From Candidatus Binatia bacterium (GTDB lineage Bacteria > Desulfobacterota > Binatia > Bin18), in contig OX638322.1 of NCBI GenBank assembly GCA_951812575.1, positions 3,600,501 through 3,664,500 of the forward strand: a stretch of 64,000 nt of DNA. Direction: 5' to 3'. The notes under the pieces are model-generated. The model was not told the DNA's origin, made no database searches, and worked only from the letters and a program-made list of their open reading frames with translations. Position 1 is the stretch's first letter. Every line of letters begins with the position of its first letter. The position numbers and the translations under genes are program-made. Positions 45,624-54,407 of the stretch are shown in pieces.

Positions 45624-46499
45624 ATGCATATCGGGGTACTCGCGTTTTTAACCGAACAGTCCGGAGAGCCAGGGAATCTTGCCCACGAGGCCGAGCGTCT
45701 CGGGTTTGAGTCATTTTGGGTGGCCGAGCATCTCGTCATACCGACGCACTCTACGACCTATTATCCCCGCTCACCGGATGGAAAAATACCTGAATTCTAT
45801 GCGTATCTGGTTGACCCGTTTGTGGCCTTGGCGGCGGCTGCGCAGGCGACACAGACGATTCGTCTGGGGACGGGTATCTGCCTCCTGCCGGAGCGTGACA
45901 CGATCACGACCGCAAAGGCGGCGGCGAGTATTGATCTGTACTCGAACGGGCGACTCCTCTTCGGGGTCGGAGCCGGCTGGCTCCCCGAGGAAGCCGAAAT
46001 TATGGGTGTACAGTTTCCCAAACGCTGGCAACATCTGCGTGAATCGGTGGAAGCCCTCCGGGAGCTGTGGACCAAGGAGGAAGCCAGCTATGACGGCGAG
46101 TTTGTTCGCTTCCCTGCGGTCAAACTCTTTCCCAAGCCGGTCCAAAAGCCAACACCGCCGATCTTTCTCGGCGCACATGATCGGCGCTACGCGCTCAAGC
46201 GGGTGGCCCGCTACGCCGATGGCTGGTGCCCTGGGGGGCTCACACCCGAGCAGGCCAAGGAAGACATTCCCGTCATCAAACAACTGGCCCGGGAGGCCGG
46301 TCGTGACCCTGAAGCCCTTGAATTCTCTGTTCTCCTGCTCTCCTCGCCTGAAGGTGGCCTGGATGGCGATACGCTCAAGCACTACCAGGAAGCTGGCGTC
46401 ACCCGGGTGATCATGGCTGCGGCTCAAGCTGCTTTTGGCAATGGTGTTGAAGCCGTTAAGCAAGTCGCACCCATTGTTGAGTTGGCACAACACGTATAA
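45624..46499 (+). CDS. LLM-class F420-type oxidoreductase
   Basis: 291-aa luciferase-like (bacterial luciferase fold) enzyme of the TIGR03619 type. Blocks seen: GFESFWVAEHLVIP near residue 28, TIRLGTGICLLPERDTITTAKAAASIDLYSNGR, then FGVGAGWLPEEAEIMG and PPIFLGAHDRRYALKRVARYADGW. These match F420-dependent oxidoreductases; FMN use cannot be excluded. No F420 biosynthesis gene is in the window. ATG 45624 behind AGGGAGG. Divergent from slt. Confidence 0.9.
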   Translation: MHIGVLAFLTEQSGEPGNLAHEAERLGFESFWVAEHLVIPTHSTTYYPRSPDGKIPEFYAYLVDPFVALAAAAQATQTIRLGTGICLLPERDTITTAKAAASIDLYSNGRLLFGVGAGWLPEEAEIMGVQFPKRWQHLRESVEALRELWTKEEASYDGEFVRFPAVKLFPKPVQKPTPPIFLGAHDRRYALKRVARYADGWCPGGLTPEQAKEDIPVIKQLAREAGRDPEALEFSVLLLSSPEGGLDGDTLKHYQEAGVTRVIMAAAQAAFGNGVEAVKQVAPIVELAQHV

Positions 46500-46531
46500 G
46501 CATCAGCCCTCATGTGAGAGGAAAGGCGGTC

Positions 46532-47248
46532 ATGAAAATAACGCGCACCGCAGTCTGGACGGTTAGCCTGAGCTTCCTCGGCCTCGTAAGCTGTGGCTCT
46601 GTAAAATCAACCGTGTCATCCGTGTCAACCATCATTCCGGGTGTAGAGCCAAAAAAAGAAGAGCGGATCAAGGCAGGGGAGAAGCTGAATCTGAGCGTTC
46701 CGCCACAAATGGCGCTCATGCTGTTTCGGGACGTGGCGTCGGAAAATGGCTGGGAGGTCAGCGCCATGGGGGACCAAAGAAATATCAACGGTGAGGTGAC
46801 CGGGAAGTTTTTCCGCGTTGAGACAATTCAGTTTGTCGGCGGGCGCAGGATCATGTCTGGAGTTTTCTTCAAAGAAAAGGATGACGATGAGGCGTCCTAT
46901 GTGACCATGGGCAAGCCTGGACCCGAAGTCGCCTATGGCATTCCGACCGCACTGGTCAGACCCATGCTGGCGGCTGTTGCCGAATGGACAGGAGAGGTGG
47001 ACGAGACCTTTGAAACCGTGGAAGCCGAAACGGAGCTGAGTCCTTTGGAAGAAGCCTTAGGCGGGGACTTTGAAGAACGGGACGAAGCGGAGTTGGAAGA
47101 GCAGGACGAATTTGAGGAAACGGAATTCAGCGCCTTAGAGGAGGTTCTGGGCTCTGACTCTGTGGAAGACGATGCCCTAGAAGATATAGAGCTGAGTCCT
47201 GAGGAAGAGGAGATATTAGAGGAGATAGACCTCGGTCCTATTGAGTAA
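46532..47248 (+). CDS. lipoprotein with repetitive acidic tail
   Basis: 238-aa exported lipoprotein: hydrophobic signal then lipobox LVSC (Cys about 22). The folded part (about residues 45-150) is of unknown family, with the block MALMLFRDVASENGWEV. From about residue 155 to the end the protein is a highly acidic tail with three imperfect repeats beginning ELSPLEEALGGD, EFSALEEVLGSD and ELSPEEEEILEE. Start ATG at 46532 (GGAAAGGCGG upstream); a GTG at 46514 precedes it. It follows the LLM gene by about 32 bases and converges on the YIP1-type gene. Function unknown; the tail could bind metal or a basic partner. Confidence 0.75.
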   Translation: MKITRTAVWTVSLSFLGLVSCGSVKSTVSSVSTIIPGVEPKKEERIKAGEKLNLSVPPQMALMLFRDVASENGWEVSAMGDQRNINGEVTGKFFRVETIQFVGGRRIMSGVFFKEKDDDEASYVTMGKPGPEVAYGIPTALVRPMLAAVAEWTGEVDETFETVEAETELSPLEEALGGDFEERDEAELEEQDEFEETEFSALEEVLGSDSVEDDALEDIELSPEEEEILEEIDLGPIE

Positions 47249-47257
47249 GGCTTATCT

Positions 47258-48061
47258 CTAGTCCAGACGGGAGCGGAAGATACGCTGCCGGCGAGTCCCA
47301 GCGGCGAGCGCCCGAAATAACAGACCGCGAAAAACCATCACCACGTAGAGGAAAAAAGAACTGCCTGCGGCCCAGATAATTTCCGCCGACGAATTCCAAA
47401 ACCCGATGCTAAAGGGCAGCAGCATGGATCGACCAATCTGCATCGGCATGGCCAGAATATCGAGCGGAAAGAACAGCGACGAGGCGAGGGCCATTGGCGG
47501 TAAACCACCAATAATAGACATAATCACAACCAGCCCAACCAGGGGCACAAACCACTCCACGCCACTTTCACGCAGAAACTCAACACTCTCCTGAAGCATG
47601 GCCAGTCCGTCAGTCCGACCCTGGTAGATAACCTCTGTGACCGGGCTGAGCAGGATCGGGAGAATGAGATGGACGAGCACATACAGGGCCTGAGAGCCGG
47701 CCCCGCCGGGCAGCATCGAAAGCAGCAGGCGGATCAGCATCAGGAAGAACAGAATGCTGATAACCGAGCCGAAGTAGGGCCGCCAACTATCGAGTAATTC
47801 CTGTGGCTGAACGCGCTGACCGTGCACAACACCGTCAATAAAGTATAAATACGAGCCGGTGCACAGGGCCATGACCAGCCCAACCAGGAGCCCCCCGGCA
47901 AAACCCATACGCCCAAAAAAGGTTGCCGCAAGAAAGATGAGCGGCGTGTACACCAGCGGTAGGAGGGCGACCCACCAGCCTTTCCCGAGTTTCTTGACCG
48001 TCTCTCTTGCCGCTTGTCTATAGAGAGTAAGCGTCGCTGCTACCAGGGCATTCCAATCCAT
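47258..48061 (-). CDS. YIP1-type multi-pass membrane protein
   Basis: 267-aa integral membrane protein with about five hydrophobic helices, resembling the Yip1 domain family (aqueous-membrane spacing, FIDGVVHGQ and a Pro-rich third helix), and a basic C-terminal end (RRQRIFRSRLD). ATG at 48061. Family assignment is by overall pattern only. Its 5' leader contains a perfect 17-bp tandem repeat (48069-48102). Divergently placed relative to nothing obvious: the next gene (FAD monooxygenase) is on the same strand and ends 80 bases upstream. Confidence 0.65.
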   Translation of the reverse strand: MDWNALVAATLTLYRQAARETVKKLGKGWWVALLPLVYTPLIFLAATFFGRMGFAGGLLVGLVMALCTGSYLYFIDGVVHGQRVQPQELLDSWRPYFGSVISILFFLMLIRLLLSMLPGGAGSQALYVLVHLILPILLSPVTEVIYQGRTDGLAMLQESVEFLRESGVEWFVPLVGLVVIMSIIGGLPPMALASSLFFPLDILAMPMQIGRSMLLPFSIGFWNSSAEIIWAAGSSFFLYVVMVFRGLLFRALAAGTRRQRIFRSRLD

Positions 48062-48068
48062 GACTCCT

Positions 48069-48102
48069 CCTCACCACCGCTGGGGCCTCACCACCGCTGG
48101 GG
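48069..48102. repeat. perfect 17-bp tandem duplication
   Basis: CCTCACCACCGCTGGGG occurs twice back to back (48069-48085, 48086-48102), just upstream of the YIP1-type gene start and downstream of the FAD monooxygenase. It covers the ribosome-binding leader of the membrane protein gene, so copy number could affect translation. Confidence 0.9.
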
Positions 48103-48141
48103 AGAGTGGTATCATGGTCGGCTTATGCGAGGGAATGGTCC

Positions 48142-49362
48142 CTACGTCCTGGCTTCCACGCGGACCCGCTTTGGTCCAAAGGCAATCATATGGGCGGGAA
48201 ACGTGCGCAGCAGCGGAATACGTGGGGCCAGCCGTATGGCTAGGGGGAGCCGAAAAGACGCGCTGTCGCGTAATGCCGGCGCAACAAGGCGCTGCTGAAT
48301 CTGCGCCTGAAACGCCTGGATAACGCGCGTCGGCCACTCACGTTGCCGCTGTATGTCCGCCAGGTGACGCTCGTGGACAGTGTGACTCCGCAGGGGCCGA
48401 GCCAGGATATTTGCCGCGACCACGGCATCATGGATAGCATAGTTAATACCGATACCGCCGACTGGAGACATGACATGAGCTGCGTCGCCTATTAACAGCA
48501 GGCCGGCTTGATACCACTGTGAAAGCCGATCGGCACCAACGGACAGGACAGCAATATCCTGCCAGGTCGAGAGATAGCCCACGCGGTCGTGAGCCCAGGG
48601 AACAAGCTCGCCAACGGAGCGTTGCAGGGCTTCCAGACCGGCGGAGCGGACGTAGCTGTAGCTGTCTTTGAGGATGGCATAGCCGATTTGCCAATAGCTA
48701 TGCCGATTCTGAAGGACGAGCAGATGTCCCGGTCCGATACGGAGCGTCGCGCCGGCATCCACCGGGTCGTCCGGCTGCCGCGGCAACCGGAACCACAGTA
48801 TATCCATCGGTGGCTTGGTCGTCTGCGGCTCCAGCTTGGCAAGACGGCGCAGCCGAGAGAAACGGCCGTCCGCCCCAATCGTGAGCTGAGCGTGGACCTC
48901 GTGCCAGTCCCCATTCGTAGTCCGATAGCGAACGCCCTGGACGCTCCCGTTCTTTGTGACCAACTCCTGGACGTTGGCTCCCATCCGAAGCTGAAAATGG
49001 GGATAGCGTTTTGCCTCGGTAGTGATGAAATCCAGGAAATCGACTTGTGGAATCAGCGTGATATACGGGTATGGCGTTCTGAGGCGACGCAGGTCAATCA
49101 ACGGGAGCGATTCTTCAGGCGTCTGGATGGAGAGGCGGTCGATCTTGGCATGGCGCCGGCTCAGCAGACGACCGGCCAGGCCAATCGAATCCAATATCTC
49201 CATGACTGACGGATGGAGCGTATCGCCGCGAAAATCACGATCAAAATTGAGATGGCTTTCCAGTAGCGTGACCGGCACGTCCTGACGCGCCAGCAGGAGG
49301 GCGAGCATGGTCCCGGCCGGACCACCACCAACGATGCAGCACGCGGTCTCGTGCGTACTCAC
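48142..49362 (-). CDS. FAD-dependent monooxygenase (FAD_binding_3/UbiH-like)
   Basis: 406-aa flavoprotein hydroxylase. The Rossmann motif is VGGGPAGTMLALLLA at the N-terminus (residues about 11-25), the DG-type motif lies in TIGADGRFSRLR (about 175), and the second FAD motif is LLIGDAAHVMSPVGGIGINYA (about 285-305). These match PHBH-fold aromatic or polyketide hydroxylases. The start is GTG at 49362, one base after the stop of the NSS transporter, implying coupling. Together they may import and hydroxylate a small amine or aromatic (inference). Confidence 0.9.
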   Translation of the reverse strand: MSTHETACCIVGGGPAGTMLALLLARQDVPVTLLESHLNFDRDFRGDTLHPSVMEILDSIGLAGRLLSRRHAKIDRLSIQTPEESLPLIDLRRLRTPYPYITLIPQVDFLDFITTEAKRYPHFQLRMGANVQELVTKNGSVQGVRYRTTNGDWHEVHAQLTIGADGRFSRLRRLAKLEPQTTKPPMDILWFRLPRQPDDPVDAGATLRIGPGHLLVLQNRHSYWQIGYAILKDSYSYVRSAGLEALQRSVGELVPWAHDRVGYLSTWQDIAVLSVGADRLSQWYQAGLLLIGDAAHVMSPVGGIGINYAIHDAVVAANILARPLRSHTVHERHLADIQRQREWPTRVIQAFQAQIQQRLVAPALRDSASFRLPLAIRLAPRIPLLRTFPAHMIAFGPKRVRVEART

Positions 49363-49363
49363 G

Positions 49364-50674
49364 CTAGAACAATCCGATCGATTGCAACAAAATAATCGTC
49401 ACGGCAATCGGCGCAACAAAGCGCAGCAGAAAGACCCAGACCAGATAGAGGCCCGGTCTCAGGGCGCTGGCCGGAACTTCCGTTTGTCGCTCCTGATGCG
49501 TCAGCCACCAGCCGGCAAACACCGCAACGAAGAGGCCGCCCAGGGGCAGGAGATAGTTCGTTGTCAGCATATCCATAAAGCCGAAGAAACCGCCGTTCAG
49601 CGCGGAAGGGACGCCCAGGGCAAAGATGCCGCCACCCATGACCCAACTCGCCCGCATACGCGTCCAGCCCTGCTCGTCAACAAAATACGCGACCACGACC
49701 TCCAGTAACGGCATGGCGGAGCTTAAAGCCGCAAAGGTCAGGAGCAAAAAGAAAAGAACGGCCAGGAACTGTCCGAACGGGAGCTGACCGAACGCGGCTG
49801 GCAGGGTTTCAAAAATAAGCGCCGGGCCAGCGTTCGGTTCTAACTGAAAGGTAAATACCAGGGGAAAGATGACAAATCCTGCCAGGATGGCAATACCGGT
49901 ATCACTCGCTGTCACAAACAGGGCTGAGCGGGGCAGGCGCGCATCGCGCTGCAAATAGCTGCCATAGGTGATGAGCGTGCCCATGCCAACGCTGAGCGAG
50001 AAAAACGCCTGTCCCAGCGCTTCCAGGACTGCTTTCGGGCTGATCTTGTCCCAATGCGGGGTCAGCAAAAACGCAATGCCCTCTGCCGCACCGTCGGTCG
50101 TCAGGGCATAGACCAGGAGAAAACACAGCATCAGGAAGAGGGCCGGCATCATGATTTTATTGCCCCACTCAATACCCCGCGAGACGCCCCGCGAGACAAA
50201 CCAGATGGTGGCGCCCATGAAAACCGCGTGCCAGAACACCTGGAGGGCCTGATTGGCTGACAGGGATTGAAAGAGCTGCTCGATGGCTGCTGTGGACTGA
50301 CCGGCAAAACCGTCAATCAGAGAGAGGGAAATATAATGCAGCACCCAGCCACCAACGACCGAATAGTAGGACAGTAAGACAAAACCGACCGTCACGCCGA
50401 GCCAGCCAGCCAGAAACCAGGGTGAGCCGGGTCGCAGCGTAGAAAATGCGCCAACAACATTGCGCTGGGTGCTCCGTCCGATGAGGAGTTCGGCAATCAT
50501 AATCGGGATGCCGACCGCAACGACGCAGCCCAAATAGACCAGGATGAATGCCGCACCCCCATACTCTCCGGTAATATACGAGAAGCGCCAGACATTGCCC
50601 AATCCGACCGCCGACCCCATAGCGGCGAACACGAATCCAAGCGTTCCTGACCAGTTGTCCCTGCTGTGCGCCAT
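49364..50674 (-). CDS. sodium-dependent neurotransmitter:sodium symporter family transporter
   Basis: 436-aa NSS/SNF-family transporter (LeuT fold) with about 11-12 transmembrane helices. TM1 contains AVGLGNVWRF with the unwound substrate-binding segment, followed by GGAAFILVYLGCVVAVGIP. Bacterial NSS members import amino acids or amines with sodium. ATG at 50674. It is the first gene of a two-gene unit with the FAD monooxygenase. Substrate cannot be deduced. Confidence 0.93.
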   Translation of the reverse strand: MAHSRDNWSGTLGFVFAAMGSAVGLGNVWRFSYITGEYGGAAFILVYLGCVVAVGIPIMIAELLIGRSTQRNVVGAFSTLRPGSPWFLAGWLGVTVGFVLLSYYSVVGGWVLHYISLSLIDGFAGQSTAAIEQLFQSLSANQALQVFWHAVFMGATIWFVSRGVSRGIEWGNKIMMPALFLMLCFLLVYALTTDGAAEGIAFLLTPHWDKISPKAVLEALGQAFFSLSVGMGTLITYGSYLQRDARLPRSALFVTASDTGIAILAGFVIFPLVFTFQLEPNAGPALIFETLPAAFGQLPFGQFLAVLFFLLLTFAALSSAMPLLEVVVAYFVDEQGWTRMRASWVMGGGIFALGVPSALNGGFFGFMDMLTTNYLLPLGGLFVAVFAGWWLTHQERQTEVPASALRPGLYLVWVFLLRFVAPIAVTIILLQSIGLF

Positions 50675-50721
50675 CGCCCCTCTTCTCCCGCCTTCCCCTA
50701 TTGCGTCTGCCCGCCGGGAAA

Positions 50722-50752
50722 CAGCAAAAGGGCGGAGACTTGCTCCGCCCTT
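50722..50752 (-). terminator. terminator hairpin upstream of the NSS transporter
   Basis: Perfect 10-bp stem (50728-50737 with 50743-50752, 5-base loop), followed on the minus strand by TTTTGCTGTTT. It terminates transcription from the small exported protein gene (50935-51423). Confidence 0.75.
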
Positions 50753-50823
50753 GTCAGCCCACTGCCTGTACGCTAGCGCAAATCACGTTGCTGGGTCACG
50801 CGTCTCTCTCCTCCTTTAGGAGT

Positions 50824-50840
50824 GCGGGCTTCCAGCCCGC
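50824..50840. repeat. REP-like palindrome
   Basis: GCGGGCT-TCC-AGCCCGC, a perfect 7-bp stem with a 3-base loop, in the gap between the NSS and small exported protein genes. Palindromes of this form are common dispersed elements in many genomes; only one copy is seen here. Confidence 0.5.
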
Positions 50841-50934
50841 CTGGGCCGCTTGGGGTCGGACCTTGTCCTTCCCGACAAGTGCGGACTGGCACGACTCCAA
50901 CTTATCGTGAAACGCTCTAGGAGTTTTGCCGATC

Positions 50935-51423
50935 CTACATGCCCGCTGGGTCGTAGCGCACCAGGGTGCGTGAGCCGTCGGCAAAACCGCTCCGAAAGCC
51001 TTCTTCATATTGCGGCCAGCCGTCCGGGTATTTTTCGGCAAAGGCCTTAAACATGATTTCGTTGACGGCATCGTCCTTCACCAGAGACCCGGTCGCCTCA
51101 AATGACTGCCCATCGCGCGAGCCGATCCAGACCTTGGCTTTTGTGCGTCCGGCCTGGATACGCCTGACGCGGTAGGTAGACTTTGGCGTCCCTACCCAGA
51201 CGGCCCCATCATGCTTGAAAAACCAGATTTCGGCCTTTGAGCCTAACTCGCCGCTCTTCCGCTCGGACTGGATATAGACATATTTGCTGGAGTCCAGCGC
51301 CTGTTGCAGTTCCGAGGAGAACTCGGCTGCGGACTGCTGTGGCGCGGCGAAGAAAACGAACGCACCACTCAGCACAGTCAGGAGAACCCAGGAAGACCAA
51401 TGGAAACGTGTGTGTAAACGCAT
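50935..51423 (-). CDS. small exported protein of unknown family
   Basis: 162-aa protein with an N-terminal signal peptide (hydrophobic about residues 10-32, cleavage near AAA/SAA-EF). The mature domain contains SKYVYIQSERKSGELGSKAEIWFF and ends with a Gly/Ser-Arg segment near ADGSRTLVRYDPAGM. ATG at 51423 has a clean CGGAGG site; the frame upstream to 51471 is not needed. No domain recognised; a beta-rich periplasmic fold is likely. It follows the cyclophilin gene by 25 bases on the same strand, suggesting co-transcription. Confidence 0.75.
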   Translation of the reverse strand: MRLHTRFHWSSWVLLTVLSGAFVFFAAPQQSAAEFSSELQQALDSSKYVYIQSERKSGELGSKAEIWFFKHDGAVWVGTPKSTYRVRRIQAGRTKAKVWIGSRDGQSFEATGSLVKDDAVNEIMFKAFAEKYPDGWPQYEEGFRSGFADGSRTLVRYDPAGM

Positions 51424-51448
51424 ACTACCTCCGGTATGTATATTGGAT

Positions 51449-52069
51449 TTACGACTCACTCTCAGCGCCATATTGCGCCTCGGAGACGACTTTCATCGAT
51501 TGAATAATAATGGGCTCCTGCGGCACGTCGGCGTGCATGCCCTTCCGCCCGGTCTGCACCTGTTCGATGGCACTCACGACGTCCATGCCCTCTATGACCC
51601 TGCCAAACACGCAATACCCGAAGCCCTGCATCGAGGTATCTTTATGGTTCAGAAAGTCATTATCATTGACGTTAATGAAGAACTGAGAGGTGGCGGAATC
51701 AACCACGTTCGTGCGGGCCATGGCCAGCGTTCCGGTATCGTTGGTCAGACCGTTGGCGGCCTCGTTCTTGATGGCCGGCTTGGTCGGCTTCTGCTGCATG
51801 GCCTCGGTAAAGCCGCCCCCTTGGATCATGAAGCCGGGAATCACCCGATGGAAAATCGTCCCGTCATAAAAGCTATCGTTGACATAGGCGAGAAAGTTTT
51901 TGACCGTTTCCGGCGCCTCTTTCTCAAACAGCTCGATCTTGACCTCTCCCTGGGACGTCGCCATGAGAACCACCGGCCCACCGGCTGCTCCGCCACCCGC
52001 CTCCGCACACCCAGGCAGGTTGACCAGTAAGACGACCGAAAAAATAGCGAACTGCTTCACTCCCCACAT
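51449..52069 (-). CDS. cyclophilin-type peptidyl-prolyl isomerase lipoprotein
   Basis: 206-aa cyclophilin with a lipobox LPGC (Cys about 21), so membrane-anchored on the periplasmic side. The core has [19 protein letters not shown], followed by TGTLAMART and [13 protein letters not shown], and [12 protein letters not shown]. The Arg of FHRVI and the Gln-rich FMIQGG active residues are present. ATG at 52069 with GGAGG 8 bases upstream. Assists folding of secreted proteins. The small exported protein gene follows on the same strand. Confidence 0.94.
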   Translation of the reverse strand: MWGVKQFAIFSVVLLVNLPGCAEAGGGAAGGPVVLMATSQGEVKIELFEKEAPETVKNFLAYVNDSFYDGTIFHRVIPGFMIQGGGFTEAMQQKPTKPAIKNEAANGLTNDTGTLAMARTNVVDSATSQFFINVNDNDFLNHKDTSMQGFGYCVFGRVIEGMDVVSAIEQVQTGRKGMHADVPQEPIIIQSMKVVSEAQYGAESES

Positions 52070-52168
52070 TGACTTTCCTCCAAATACTCGACTTCAACCG
52101 CCCGACAACCTAACCCAGCCTGGGGACGAAGGGAAGTGCCTGAGCAGGGCGCTCAATCCACTAAAGAG

Positions 52169-52807
52169 TTACAACTGCTCCAGATACGCCAACACCTCCT
52201 GAAGCGGCATGACATCCCCGTACTTTGCACCGATATCGAACAGATTGGCCTGGTGCGGCTCTTGAGCCCGGTCGCCGACACACTCAATCGGCACAATGGG
52301 CCGAAAGCCGTTGGCCAGGGCATCCATTACCGTTGCGCGGACACAGCCGCTCGTGGTGCAGCCGGTGACGATGGCGGTATCGACCGACTGCATGGTTAAG
52401 GTCGAGGCCAGATAGGTACCGAAGAAGCCGGAGGCGTATTTTTTGGTAATCACCAGATCGCCGGGCTCCTGATTGAGGCGCGGGTCGAGCTTGACCAGAT
52501 CGCTCCCGAGGGTGAGCATACGCAGCGAGGGTGCCTTTTCGGGCCACAGGCCGGCATCGTCCTGCCGGTGGGGATCATAGCCCACAACCGTAAAAATAAC
52601 CGGAATGTCTTTCTTGCGAGCCGCGGCGATGAGTTCGTTCGTCGCCGTGACTTCGGCGTCGAGATTGCCGGCAAGTGGAGACTGTTCCGGAACGGTAAAG
52701 CCCAGCTGAAAGTCCACCACAATCAGCGCGGGCTTTTTCCCGAAGCCGAGCTTATGGCCGAGTTGGGCATGTTCATAAATCGCATTTTTGTCTTCGGTCT
52801 GAGCCAT
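52169..52807 (-). CDS. isochorismatase-family amidohydrolase (N-carbamoylsarcosine amidase-like)
   Basis: 212-aa cysteine hydrolase of the isochorismatase superfamily. Catalytic residues are Asp32 (VVDFQ), Lys122 (ITKKYASGF) and Cys155 (TSGCVRA), the triad of N-carbamoylsarcosine amidohydrolase and nicotinamidase-type enzymes; the cis-peptide region TGCTTSGC is intact. ATG 52807 behind AAGGAG. It starts 14 bases after the hydantoinase stop, so the two are one operon and probably act in sequence: ring opening then carbamoyl removal. Exact substrate unknown. Confidence 0.9.
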   Translation of the reverse strand: MAQTEDKNAIYEHAQLGHKLGFGKKPALIVVDFQLGFTVPEQSPLAGNLDAEVTATNELIAAARKKDIPVIFTVVGYDPHRQDDAGLWPEKAPSLRMLTLGSDLVKLDPRLNQEPGDLVITKKYASGFFGTYLASTLTMQSVDTAIVTGCTTSGCVRATVMDALANGFRPIVPIECVGDRAQEPHQANLFDIGAKYGDVMPLQEVLAYLEQL

Positions 52808-52821
52808 AACCGTCTCCTTTG

Positions 52822-54240
52822 TTATAATCCTCGCGGTCGAACAACCTGTTCAACAAATCGACCGCTTGGCTGTTCGGCTACAATCTCGCCGTCCTCCATA
52901 ACCAACTGGCCACGCAGGAAGGTTTTGACCGGGATGCCCTTGACCTGACGACCCTCCCATAACGAGTAGTCCGCGCGCGACCGCATCCGGTCGACCCCCA
53001 GCACGGCTTCCTTTTCCGGGTCGAGGACCACAATGTCCGCATCAGAACCGATGGCCAGGGCGCCCTTCTTGGGGTAGAGGCCGTACAGCTTGGCCGCATT
53101 TTCGGACAAGACTTTTGAGAGTGTTACCAGATCGAGCCGGCCTTTGTTCACCCCTTCGTGGAACAGGAGGGGCAAGGTATCGGCAACCTGGAGATTAATG
53201 CCCACGCGGCAGTCCCAGAAATCGCCATCGGTCTTGAACGACGAGGAGTAGGTCAGGCTGTCCGTTCCGACGACAGATAACGTGCCTTCCTGAAGCCCGC
53301 GCCACAGCCGCTCCTTGTCTTTCTCAAAACGAATCGGCGGCTGAATTTTCGCCTTTCCGCCCATGCCGTGGGCGTCCATTTCCGGGGCCGTGGTGTTAAG
53401 AAAACAGGCCACCGTTTCCCCTACAATGTTCAGTCCTTCGGCGTGCAGGCGCTTGACGGTTTCCACGGTATGGGCGGCGCTGATGTGAACCGGGTAGATC
53501 GGGACGCGGAGCTGATTGGCAATCATCCCATAGGTATAGACTTGGACACTTTCGGCCCACTCCGGACTGGACTCGGCCCAGGCCGTGAGTTGGTCGGCCC
53601 GACCCATTTCACGCAAGCGGTCAATGAGGATGCCACGGACGTGCGGGTCTTCGGCATGAATCTTGGCAAAGGTCGGGGGGCCACAGTGGGCCAACTGCTC
53701 ACACGCCGCATGAAAAAAAGAGGGCGTAATGCCGTCCGGATTCATGCCAAAGGCTTCGGCCTGCGGGCCGGAATAGCCAGTAAAGAATTTATACGACACG
53801 CCTCCCTTTGCGGCCACGGCCGGGATTTGGGCGACCTGATCGAGCGTATTGACCACACAGGTCACCTTGAAGTCGCACCAGGAATGATTGGTGCCGCACT
53901 CGACCGCCTGGTCAAACAGGTCCAGCATTGGATCCTTGCCGATCAGGGTAGTGGTGGCAATCGTCGTGACTCCGCCGATCAGACAATCCTTGGTGTCGCG
54001 CAAGAAGTCCTCGACCATGGCCTCATCGCCAAAGCGGTCCGAGATGCCGAAGTGGACGTGGGGGTCAAACGTCCCAGGGAACAGGATTTTGTCCTCAACG
54101 TCGATCTCACGCTTGGCCTGCCCGAGTTCTGAACTCGCGCCGACCGCGACGATCTGTTCCCCCTCAACGGCAATCCCGCCCCGGATCACGCCGTTCGGCG
54201 TGACGACCAGGCCGTTCTTCAGGACGATGTCATGTGACAC
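52822..54240 (-). CDS. dihydropyrimidinase/hydantoinase-like amidohydrolase
   Basis: 472-aa cyclic amidohydrolase. Metal ligands DPHVHFG near residue 60 and a likely carboxylated Lys in SYKFFTGYSG near 150 are visible, followed by IYPVHISAAHTVE and the AEDPHVRG segment. Closest to D-hydantoinase/dihydropyrimidinase/dihydroorotase-like enzymes that open a five- or six-membered ring amide. The start is GTG at 54240 with GGAGG 5 bases upstream. Downstream is the isochorismatase-type gene. Divergent from the cyclase-family gene. Confidence 0.9.
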   Translation of the reverse strand: MSHDIVLKNGLVVTPNGVIRGGIAVEGEQIVAVGASSELGQAKREIDVEDKILFPGTFDPHVHFGISDRFGDEAMVEDFLRDTKDCLIGGVTTIATTTLIGKDPMLDLFDQAVECGTNHSWCDFKVTCVVNTLDQVAQIPAVAAKGGVSYKFFTGYSGPQAEAFGMNPDGITPSFFHAACEQLAHCGPPTFAKIHAEDPHVRGILIDRLREMGRADQLTAWAESSPEWAESVQVYTYGMIANQLRVPIYPVHISAAHTVETVKRLHAEGLNIVGETVACFLNTTAPEMDAHGMGGKAKIQPPIRFEKDKERLWRGLQEGTLSVVGTDSLTYSSSFKTDGDFWDCRVGINLQVADTLPLLFHEGVNKGRLDLVTLSKVLSENAAKLYGLYPKKGALAIGSDADIVVLDPEKEAVLGVDRMRSRADYSLWEGRQVKGIPVKTFLRGQLVMEDGEIVAEQPSGRFVEQVVRPRGL

Positions 54241-54407
54241 AGCAGCCTCCTTTTTAGGTATGTGGATAAAACAAGTCCGAGGCGATTATCGAACCAAACG
54301 GGGCGGCCTGTCAATGTAAAAACGAGTGCCTCTCCGGGCCTCTTTTGCTTTTCCGCGCTTTTGCGCTAAAAGCGTGGAACGAGACGGAATGAAAAAAGGA
54401 GGATGTT

